The translations under genes and the position numbers were made by a program. From contig JACEEZ010023410.1 of NCBI GenBank assembly GCA_016584305.1, forward strand, positions 107,128 through 171,127: a DNA stretch of 64,000 bases. Direction: 5' to 3'. This document shows, piece after piece, positions 54,413-64,000 of the stretch. This DNA comes from Chionoecetes opilio (taxonomy: Eukaryota > Arthropoda > Malacostraca > Decapoda > Majidae). The notes beneath the pieces were generated by a model. That model had not been told where the DNA came from. It did not search any database and was given only the letters and a program-made list of their open reading frames with translations. How positions within the stretch are numbered: position 1 is the first letter of the stretch; each line of letters starts with the position of its first letter.

Positions 54413-54545
54413 TTTTTAATGGGTTTCCGGAAAATAAAACTATCTCCATTAGAAAAAGCACCTATTGTAAGCCAGGAAAAATTAGTCGGTGTCTCTGAAA
54501 ACGACCGCGAAGTTCTCGTCCATTATAACCAGGTTACGTAACCAA
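54405..54545 (-). repeat. Inverted partial copy of the 38640/50030 segment
   Basis: The minus strand reads GGACGAGAACTTCGCGGTCG, then TTTTCAGAGACACCGAC and GGAGATAGTTTTATTTTCCG, matching 50030-50135 and 38645-38755. It is a third, inverted copy outside the tandem duplication. Confidence 0.75.
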
Positions 54546-54764
54546 TGTCCAGGTTAGGTTTGTAAACTAGCGGGGATAATCTGGGGGAGTGGGGGGCAGT
54601 TAGGCCCAGTCAGTTACGATTTACGTTAAACTAATGCGTGTAACTAATGTCCATGTTTTGTATTAAACTGCAGTTTTACCGCTCCATATCCACTACCACC
54701 TGTCATCCTCATTCATGAAGCTTATCTAGGTAAACTTTCGTTATTGAGCATCACGATATTATTT

Positions 54765-55142
54765 CGGTAAATTTCCAGATGAACACCGAACTTCCTTTGG
54801 TGGACGAAATAATTTTTTTCTGGTGAGTTTTGATGTTTTTAATTAATCTGCGGAAATTCTGTGCGTGTGTGATTTGCAACAAAAATAACAAAAAAACAAA
54901 TAGAACCTAACCGAACCTATACCTAACCTAACCTAACCTATACCTAACCTATACCTAACCTATACCTAACCTAACCTAAACTCTCCTAACCTAACCTAAC
55001 CTATACCTAACCTTTACCTAACTAAAAAAAAAAATTATTTGCGACATAAACGGTTAGCAGATTAATTCAAAACGCATCAAAACTCGCCAGAAAAAAATAG
55101 TTTCGTCCACCAAAGTGAATTCGGTGTTCATCTGGAATAATA
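54765..55142. repeat. Inverted repeat enclosing a CCTAA array
   Basis: The left arm (about 54775-54855: CAGATGAACACCGAA...CTTTGGTGGACGAAA...GAGTTTTGATG) is repeated inverted at about 55060-55135. Between the arms lies CCTAACCTAACCTATACC (54900-55022). Confidence 0.8.
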
Positions 55143-55459
55143 CCATTACGTATTTCATTATTGGACCAAAATTCCCTAAACAATAGGGAGTATAGTTTAT
55201 GTTAACCTTATTGGATTCTTCAGGAAATATGTAGTTTCGACCACTACTCTCAATCACTATTTTCTTTTTCCCTCTAGGAGTCTAGACAACAAGTTTGGGA
55301 GCCTGGTCGGAAATCGAGTTTTTGGATGGGCTAATATAACTGATTCATGCTCCCAACCTAAACCCCAACCCTAAAGGATAATTAACCTAACCTAACCTAG
55401 ACTCCCTCCTAGCAGTGAAATTGAAGTTCCGCCAATACTCGTCACCACTCTCACAACAC

Positions 55460-57830
55460 CTTTTCACTGAAATTAAAACAACTGAACTTCAAATTATAAT
55501 AACTGAACTTCAAATTAAAATAACTGAACTTCAAATTATAATAACTGAACTTCAAATTAAAATAATGGAATTTCAAATTAAAAGAAAAATTTCATCTATT
55601 ATATTTTGAAGTTAATTTGTTTTATTTTGAAGTTCTGTTGTTCTAATTTGATTGAGAGTGAAAATTTGTACTATTAAAAAGCGTTAAAAACTACGCTAAA
55701 AATCTTCCATTCTGAAATCCGAAAAATTCCGAAATCCGAAAAGTGTCTGGTCCCAAGGTTTTCGGGTAAGAGATTGTGAAACTGGATTATGAAAACCCCC
55801 AGAAAAGTAAGATATTTCTTCCTGCAAACTTTTTCTTATCTTTACCGGAGTGCTACCAGCAAAGGGAAGAGAGGGAAAAAATGATTTATGAAAAGATATA
55901 TCATTCTTTTAAATATTTTTACACAGCATACTACATAGATAAAGCAACACAGGATGAAGTAACGTATAGCTATTCCGTGTATGCTAGTACACATGCTGTG
56001 GTTATTCAAAAGAAAACAAAAGTTACATTTTTGGCACTCAAACATTTTTGGCACTCAAAAATTTTTGGTACACACAACTTTTTTGGCACTCAAAATCTTT
56101 TGGTACTAAAAAAAAAATTGGCACAATTTTTTGGCACAACATTTTTTGGCACTCAAATTTTTGGCATTTAAAAATTTTTGGCACTCAAATTTGTTTGGCA
56201 CTAAAAAGTTGTTTGCACTAAAAAGATTTTGACACTAAAAAAAAATTGGCACTCAAATTTTTTTGGCACTCAAAATTTTTGGCACTAATTTTTTTTTGGC
56301 GTCTTATAGCTAGCGAGTGAGGGAGGAGTGACAGCCTGGGGGTACTACGTAATACCCCCAGGCTGTCACTCCTCCCTCACTCGCTAGCTATAAGATGCCA
56401 AAAAATGTTGAGTGCCAGAAATGTCGGAGTGCCAAAATTTGTTGGAGTGCCAAACATTTTTGAGTGCCAAACATTTTTGAGTGCCAAACATTTTTGAGTG
56501 CCAAACATTTTTGAGTGCCAAAAAGTTTTGAATGCCAAAACGTTTTAGTGCCAAAACATTTTGAGTAAAAAAAAAATTTGAGTCCCAAATTTTTTTTAGT
56601 GCCAAAAAATTTCGAGTGCCAAAAATTTTGGAGTGCCAAAAAAAATTGAGTGCAGTGCCAAAAATTATTTTAAGTGCCAATTTTTTTTTAGTGCCAACAC
56701 ATTTTGAGTGGCAAAATTTTCTGTGCCAAAAAATTTTGAGTTCCAAAAAAATAGAAGTGCCAAACATTTTTGAGTGCCAAATTTTTTTTTGAGTGCCAAA
56801 AATGTTACTTTTTTTTTTACATTTCCGAGTGCCAAAAAATTTTGAGTTACAAAAATGTAACTTTTGTTTTCTTTTCTATAACTACAGTATGTGTACTAAC
56901 ATACACAGAATAGCTATACGTTACTTCATCCTGTGTTGCTTTATCCATGTCAGTCGTCAGTGGTTCCCAATTTGTTTTCTGTTTCCCCCTTCAACCAGTT
57001 CAACCATCCGGATTTCCCCCTGCATGTGAAAATAAGTAGCCAAAACACAAAATTTACTTGCTTAATAACACAAGTATATAGACACTATCTTCTACAGTAT
57101 ATCTATATATACTTGAAGAAAAGTCAATAGCCGTATTCTAAGACATTTTTTTATGCCGACTAAATGATAGTAATTTAGATGTCCCTCTGGATAAATTTTC
57201 CCCATAGAATCCTTAAATTTCCCCCCAGGGGGAAATTTCCCCCAGGTTGGGAAATACTGATCTATGTAGTATGCTATATAAAAATATTTAAAAGAATGGT
57301 ATATTTTTTCATAAATATTTTTTTCCCTCTCTTCCCTTTGCTGGTAGCACTCTGGTAAAGATAAGAAAAAGTTTACAGGAAGAAATATTACTTTTCTGGG
57401 GGTTTTCATAATACACTTTTTCACTCTCAAATTAGAACAACAGAACTTCAAAATATAGCAAATGAATTTCAAAATATAATAGATGAATTTTTTCTTTTAA
57501 TTTGAAATTCAATTATTATAATTTGAAGTTCAGTTATTTTAATTTGAAGTTCAGTTATTTTAATTTGAAGTTCAGTTATTTTAATTTGAAGTTCAGTTAT
57601 TTTAATTTGAAGTTCAGTTATTATAATTTGAAGTTATTATAATTTGAAGTTCAGTTGTTTTAATATAAATTTCAGTTGTTTTAATTTAAACTTCAGTTTT
57701 AATTTAAACTTCAGTTGTTTTAATTTGAGATTTACTTGTTTTAATTTGAATTTTAGTTGTTTGAATTTGAAGTTCAGTTGTTTTAATTTGAAGTTCGGTT
57801 GTTTTAATTTAAGAGGGAAAAGGTGTAGTT
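55460..57830. mobile_element. Foldback-type element, ~2.4 kb, with nested short tandem repeats
   Basis: The centre (56300-56395) is a near-perfect palindrome around GGGGGTACTACGTAATACCC. The arms are inverted copies. AACTGAACTTCAAATTA tandem repeats at 55485-55590 mirror 57430-57810. A unique-looking block at 55800-55960 mirrors 57250-57410. TTTTTGGCACTCAAAA repeats at 56030-56300 mirror GAGTGCCAAAAA at 56400-56850. The right arm is about 500 bases longer. No transposase is seen. Confidence 0.82.
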
Positions 57831-57904
57831 TATCACTGACTATTTCTGGCAGTGTGGGAGGCATTCTCCCAGGGTCAGGGACGCACATCTTTTCTGTGAA
57901 GGGA

Positions 57905-57990
57905 ATTTTTTTGGAAGTGAATATTTTGGAAGTGCATTTTTTTGGAAGTGCATTTTTTTGGAAGTGCATTTTTTTGGAAGTGCATTTTTT
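57905..57990. repeat. 17-bp tandem repeat (GGAAGTGCATTTTTTT)
   Basis: About five units of GGAAGTGCA plus T-run, just outside the foldback. Confidence 0.85.
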
Positions 57991-58139
57991 TCGAAATACA
58001 TATTTTTTTCTAAAGGCATTTTTTTTCGTGGACTAGGAGAGGAGTATTGTACGTAATTTGGCTGAAAAGGCCACGTATATACTTTTGCCTTTTTCCCACA
58101 TGTATTTGTACAAGCAGGCATTCGCTGCCATAGCAACAA

Positions 58140-59920
58140 TCAAATCCAAACCGAGAATCACTCTTATCTCTTGAAAACTATACATGAGTGGCGTTATCAC
58201 CAATTAGGCCTGAGTTTGAGAATTATCAAGAATAATTATTAGTTTCAAGCATCAATCAAAATTATGAGCCACAAATACAAGATGATAGCATGAGCCACAA
58301 ATACACGGATCTTACTGATACAAGTATGGGCTTTGACTTACAAACAAACCTCTCTGATTGCCATGGCTTGGAGAAAGGTAGCAACAGGAACTAAGTAAAT
58401 AAAGGAAACCGAAGTGCTTCAATATTGGAATAGAAAATATTTTTCTTGTTCCCCCTGGTTCACAGGATCTGATATGAAAAATGAAAGAGCCTTTACATAA
58501 TCTAGTGCTTTATTTGTACAATGCACTTACAGTAATATATTTACAGGTTTTATCAGCTACACATCCAAGTAGGTAAAAATAAATAGGTAATAGAATTCAT
58601 AAATGCATAAGGTGAATGCAATGTGAAAACACCATAGGATGTATAACAGTGGAAAAGATACAAATGTACAAATTTAAGGTATGGCCTGCTTCACAGTCAC
58701 CCCTAACTTATCCCGTGCCAAATTATATATAGCCATTTTTTTCATACACTATCATCATCAAGGATCCACACGCAAGCTATTTGAAATTTCAGAAATCTTA
58801 TGTATACCGTAGAGATGCATGAAGTAATATTTCTCCATAAAGTAGATATTTTGAAGCTCACTCAAGTGTTAACTTTTTTTCAATATGTTAAGCTATTTAT
58901 TATCTTATACCATGAAAAGTTTCCTTGGACAAAAAAATGTGTTTCTTCGGACAAAGGCAACTCTTTCCTACTTATTGTGGTTTGCTGAACTCCTGTTTGG
59001 CCTTGAAGTAAATGTCTGTATACCGAGTGAGGTGACAACCATGAGGCAGACAATGAAAATATTCAAATCACTACAACCCATCACTTAACAAGCATTGATA
59101 ATTGAGTAATATGCAGAGGACAGTGCAGTTATTTGAGAACTGGTTACAGTTTCTCTGGAAAGACTTAACAAATAACTGTAACACACACAAGTTTTCTTAG
59201 GAGTATATATTGTTAAATGTACATACATGTCTGATGCTTAGTAGATCACGGGGTTAGAGCGTCTATTTGTGCATGGCTTGGCTGACTGATGCTGAATGAG
59301 TTTTCTGTCAGTTCTGTGTAAGGTTACACGTCTATTGCTAACCTTTCTCGTATCAAAGGGATTAAATTTCTTCTTTAGAGAACACCATAATGTCTTGATA
59401 TAGTGTAGAATCTTGACACTGCATTTTTTAGAAAAACTTGTTACACATTACCATGTAGTTAATTAAATCAGTTATAAGAAATGGGTTCCAACCACACAAA
59501 CAAAATGATATAGGACTTTTTGTCAGCCAAGTAGAGGCTTTGATCAACCTGTACACCTCCAACTTTTCTTCATTTAATCCTAAAAAAAACTTGATCTGTG
59601 ATATGAGATTCTCAGGGAATAAGATTTGTATTTTTATCTCAATATTCTGTCTTAGTCATAGGAGGCCGTTGCAGGGAGTATTTGCTGCCCTAAAATAATG
59701 CACTTTTCACATAAATTCATGGCAGAAAATAGTAGTTACCTCCTACAAGGTAGTCCTCAACTCTCCTATCTGTCTTTGCAGGAAAAATGTCAAAATTGAA
59801 AAAAATAAGTAACAAGTTTCAATATGTATATAACAAAGGTTCATATTAGGTAAGTTTGTACTAAAATTCTCAATAAGTAAATATATTATTCCTTACATTC
59901 AGAATATATTATGATGGATG
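58140..59920. other. AT-rich stretch, no gene recognised
   Basis: No exon with credible splice sites was found. On the minus strand an AATAAA occurs at about 58509-58514, and the region reads like a possible 3' untranslated region of a minus-strand gene. There is no coding support. Confidence 0.35.
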
Positions 59921-59928
59921 TTATTAGA

Positions 59929-59929
<1 letters not shown>

Positions 59930-59986
<57 letters not shown>

Positions 59987-59999
59987 ATATATATATATT
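59930..59999. repeat. (AT)n microsatellite
   Basis: Alternating AT with TATTATA slips. Confidence 0.93.
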
Positions 60000-60526
60000 A
60001 GTGTGTTCTTTTATGCGAGGTTAAGTTCTTTAAGAGAACATTGATGTATATTTCGCGTAATTTGAATAGATTATTTCCATCAATAATGATGGTAAGTTGT
60101 GAGGTTGTGTCTGCAAATGAGTAAATCTCAGTATATAACAAAAATTCAACTAAACTAAACACAATTTAAAGTGCGATTACCATTATGAAAGCAATAAAAG
60201 GAAGAAAAGGATCGGAAAATGTTCTTTTATCACAGAAAAACTTGGCCGAACAAGCTGAACAACAGTCTAATCCTAGTTTTTCTGTGATAAGACACTCTTT
60301 GGACAAGGACCATGTTAGTAGAGATAGTAATTACAAAGTTCTTTTCAGAGCAGGTACAAATATATACCGAGTTGAGAATAGCTGAATCTCTGGAGGGGGA
60401 TGCAATGCATACCCACCCCACTGACCGAGTATAGTATAGTATAGGACTAAGTATGAGTAATACATAGGTGATAAATAGGGCACTTGAAGGATTGCAGTAA
60501 GTCGTGTCTAGTCAATTGTCTGTCCA

Positions 60527-60553
60527 GATCCCCCCCCCCCCCCCCCCCCCCCC
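60527..60553. repeat. Poly-C run
   Basis: About 26 consecutive C. Confidence 0.95.
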
Positions 60554-61387
60554 AGTCACTGCAAATTCCTGGATTCATCCCTGTCAGGCATCAAACGTTC
60601 ATTGCCGAGGTAAATTTTTACTTTACATCATAATGAATTTGGTGGTCAAAACTTATATTCAACAATTTTTATGTGTTTCGGATGATATCACCCCCTAACC
60701 TAACCACACGTTTTGACCTCCTAATCTAATCAAACCTAAACCTACATGTTAGCCTCCTAACCTAACCCAGCCCCATAAATAGTAAACCAAAGGCAATTGA
60801 GGTCACAAGAAGAGGAGTAAGGCATACATAAACATGACTCTCCTTTAAAAAAAAAAACCTTATATATCCGAAAATGTTGATCTAAAGGAAACTTAAGAGA
60901 AAGTTTCTCAGAATCCATCCTAAAATTATATTTCCAATTGTGTATAAAGCTGCAATAGTACATTATTACCAGCAAAGAGGCATGGGAGCACAACGACAGA
61001 ACTTAACGGAGGACGGAGCTAATATTACATTAGCTCATGTTACTATGTGACTGTGATAGTTTTAATTATCGGCACTAAAGAAACAAACTCATGCTAGCAG
61101 GAATTAAGAGATGTAAGTAAAAGCTACTACTCACTGCTTAAAGTGGAAATGTAAGTGGCTTAGCGGTAATCCTTCATCATGGGAGGGATTTTCATTCATA
61201 TATTTTCATCCAGACGTTATTATCATTGTCATAATCAAGGCGCAAGTGAACTCTGCTTGTTAGCATTAGGCTATGGAGAAAAAGTCATGAAGGCAAATGC
61301 AGTACAATAGGAACAGCTTCGGGTGCAAAAACAAGACCAAATGTCTTCCAGGGAATTATTTCAGTTAATTTCCTCAAAAAATCCATA

Positions 61388-61389
<2 letters not shown>

Positions 61390-61480
<91 letters not shown>
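61390..61480. repeat. (AT)n-(AG)n compound microsatellite
   Basis: AT for about 40 bases, then AG for about 50 bases. Confidence 0.95.
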
Positions 61481-61482
<2 letters not shown>

Positions 61483-62591
61483 AGGTTCTGTAAAGGTGTG
61501 CGTAATGTAAATTTCCAATAATTTGAATTTAATATTTCCATTTGTAGTAATTGTTAATGGTGAGTTTGTGTTCTGCGAGGCATAAACATCACACATTAAC
61601 AAGATTTCAACTATTAAACGCAATATAGAGTAGCTGTATCATTTAAAAGCAGTATATATTAGAAAAATAAGAATGCTTACTGAAAATTCAATTAAGAGCA
61701 GGCACAATGGGCTGTACTAATGGGTAGTAATGGGGGTGGGCTGCTCGTTTGCAGAACTGCACAATTACACAAAAGTCAAGTTCTAGCTTAAATAAGGATA
61801 ATTAAGAGATGACGATATACCAGTACAAAAGTGACATAAGAATAAGAAGAAAAAACATGAGAAAAATCATACCGAGAAGTAATAATGGTCAAGGGTAGCC
61901 AGCAGCGATTACCTTTTAAGTGGCTGCTTGATGGAATAACACGCCCATCCCCCCTACGGCCCGGGGACGTACCCCCCATGGTCCCTCTACAGCTTACCCA
62001 CTAGGCTGAACCACCTGTAGGCTGCCTTAGGCTAAAGACTCATGCCACTTAGTCTGGCTGGCAAATCTACACGTCAACAACCACGTAATGATGGTACGTA
62101 ATTGAATTACCTTCCGCATGCGCTCTCAATCAGAATACATCAAAGGTTTAAACTTTACCTAACACAATTTGAAGAGTATGTATTTATGTTTGAATAAAAG
62201 TAACACAAAATTAAAGAAATAGAAAAAAGTTGAAAACAGTTGAGGGGACACCGTGGAATGTATTGTTGGTATCTAATGGAGTCACCCTCTGCCTGCCAGC
62301 ACAATCAAACAAACACGATAATGCACATTGATAGTTGAACAATACGTCAGTGAACGAATAAGAAAACTTGTTTAATATACAACAGACAGCAAGCACAACC
62401 ACAGAGAATGTTTGATGGAAGTCTTGCTTTCACCTCTATTGTACCGGGTGTACCGGCGGTGGGCAGCAGTGCACAAAGATGCTCATTACTCGACGCGCGT
62501 CAGTTTTGTAATGGACAAAATCTATAGTTGACGGTGGTGTGGGTTATTTTAAAGCTGTGTAAAGTTAATGGGCATAAAACAAAACAGACTA

Positions 62592-62673
62592 GGGGAGAGT
62601 AGGGCAGGTTGCATCGAGGATAGGTTGCATCATTGCCTCTAACTCGCATGTTATCACACGTACATCGTCTTAA

Positions 62674-62711
<38 letters not shown>

Positions 62712-62818
62712 TAAACTACTACTACTACAACTACAACAATAATAATAATAAAAAAAGTCAATGCGAGTTAGAGGCAATGATGCAACCTACCCTCGATGCA
62801 ACCTGCCCCGCTTTCCCC
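62592..62818. mobile_element. Hairpin MITE with TA target
   Basis: The arms of about 57 bases begin GGGGAGAGTAGGGCAGGTTG and end CAACCTGCCCCGCTTTCCCC. TA sits on each side (62590-62591, 62819-62820), typical of Tc1/mariner MITEs. The loop contains an (ACT)n array (62674-62711). Confidence 0.82.
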
Positions 62819-62820
62819 TA

Positions 62821-63654
62821 TATTGTGTACTCCCTTCAGGACAGTCTACTGATAATGTACCAAAACATGGGACATATAATGGCATGGTGGTGGACTGGTG
62901 GTGGTATACATAAACAAGAAAAATGCATCATGATGAAATACTTGTCCCTGAATCAACATTTACATTCAATTAATGATGGTTGTCTACTGAATTGTTGGGT
63001 TGAATTCATTGTATCTGTATTCACAGGGTTTGTCCTTGTACCATAACCCTGATATTTTATTTTATTTCTTTTTATTTTGCATAACGACTGTACCTTCTGC
63101 TAATGTTAAAAGGTGACAAAATCTTACCTAGAACTGCATAAATCTAACCACTCCACAATGAGATCTCCAATGTAAATGCTTCCATATAACAACTGGATAT
63201 TCCTTTACATTCTTTAAGGCAGAATAATGTTCAAACATTCAAAAACATAGAAAGAGATTCAAGACCACACATTGTCTTCCAAACCTTTACCAAACTCTGA
63301 TACATTCTGCATATTTTTTTCTACTTTATCATAATCTAAGTAAAGATGCTTAACTTTGGTCTTCTGTAAACCATTGCCTTGACTTATCATTGCTACAGTT
63401 GTACTACACTTTGACATGACAGAACAGTCCTGTGTGTGGTACGTACTGGCAGGACTTGACCAGGTCTCAGAAACATCTTGGTTTACCCTTACTATGTACT
63501 AACTCATCATATAAAAAGAAATATATATATTTATATACATACTATAATATATGCATTCTAGTTTCAGGATACAATAAGTTACACAAACGTATATCTCTTC
63601 ATTGCTTCTAGACCTTGGTTGGCAGATACAGGCAAAGAATGAGCTGGGGAAATG

Positions 63655-63659
<5 letters not shown>
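62821..63659. other. No gene recognised
   Basis: AT-rich sequence with no credible exon, tRNA or transposon end that I could identify. Confidence 0.4.
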
Positions 63660-63697
<38 letters not shown>

Positions 63698-63709
63698 CAC
63701 ACACACACA
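63660..63709. repeat. (CA)n microsatellite
   Basis: CA array with one AACAC slip. Confidence 0.95.
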
Positions 63710-64000
63710 CTGGCAGTAATGGGCAAAATTAGCTAAAGCTACTTTATTACTGCAGGGGCTGATACGAGTCCTGATATTACTGCTATCTTATGTTCCTAGG
63801 GACAAAAACCTTATGTTGAAGAAACAATGAAACTTAGATTATGATAAAGTAATTCCAGAAACCAGCCAATAAGACTGAGGCAAGTTGACGATTCGATTAC
63901 TCAAGAATTTCGAACTTATCTACTTCTGTTGTTACTAAATTCAATTGTAGGTGTATGCTATACAACAATGGGAGTTTACAGAGATACTGAAGCTGAAACA

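Noticed and set aside
56384..56767. FWHSKIFGT repeat protein
   Set aside because: Translation of the GAGTGCCAAAAA tandem repeat of the foldback; periodicity mimics coding.
60230..60292. Stem TTATCACAGAAAAAC with its inverse
   Set aside because: A 15-base stem with a ~33-base loop in AT-rich DNA; plausible by chance and no wider element seen.
61880..62060. Possible minus-strand tRNA-like SINE
   Set aside because: An A-box-like TAGTGGGTAAGC is present but the B box is badly mutated (GTACGTCCCCG), so support is too weak.

Overview
The window is animal nuclear DNA, most likely from a decapod crustacean. The evidence is very dense CA/GA/CCT microsatellites, tRNA-derived SINEs next to (TG)n tracts, short runs of the arthropod telomere motif CCTAA, a multi-exon Spätzle-family (Toll ligand) gene, and two intronless HEPN-NACHT genes. 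There are no bacterial-style operons, rRNAs or CRISPR arrays. The species call is inference. Gene models rest on reading frames, splice-site phase and motif recognition only.

Layout. 1-6.4 kb: microsatellites, one SINE, a small TTAA-flanked MITE. 6.4-15.4 kb: a plus-strand Spätzle-like gene in 11 recognisable exons (10 plus a candidate 19-nt microexon), all phase-compatible and totalling 634 codons, with SINE, LINE and (TG)n material in the introns. 16.2-40.0 kb: copy 1 of a large tandem duplication. 40.25-51.41 kb: copy 2. 51.3-52.3 kb: a broken ISXO2/IS1595-like (Merlin-type) transposase at the duplication edge. 52.3-58.1 kb: a cluster of palindromic elements (a pogo/Tigger element, telomere-motif arrays, a 2.4-kb foldback). 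58.1-64 kb: AT-rich DNA with microsatellites and one hairpin MITE; I recognise no gene there.

Each duplication copy carries one intact gene of 957 codons. Its product has an N-terminal HEPN-like region with an R-x4-H motif and a central NACHT ATPase. The two proteins differ at 10 residues. Copy 1 is longer because it holds insertions that copy 2 lacks or has lost: a 1.6-kb solo-LTR-like insert, a Ty3/Gypsy element encoding Gag-protease with most of pol deleted (copy 2 has a shortened solo LTR at the same site), and a 5.5-kb Academ-like DNA transposon for which copy 2 supplies the exact empty site with a 3-bp CTA target.

The window therefore places a Toll-pathway ligand gene near a duplicated pair of STAND-type (NLR-like) genes that carry a putative RNase domain. 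A functional link is conjecture. Short tracts of copy 1 are rich in single-base losses relative to copy 2, so assembly or sequencing artefact must be excluded before the duplication is interpreted biologically.
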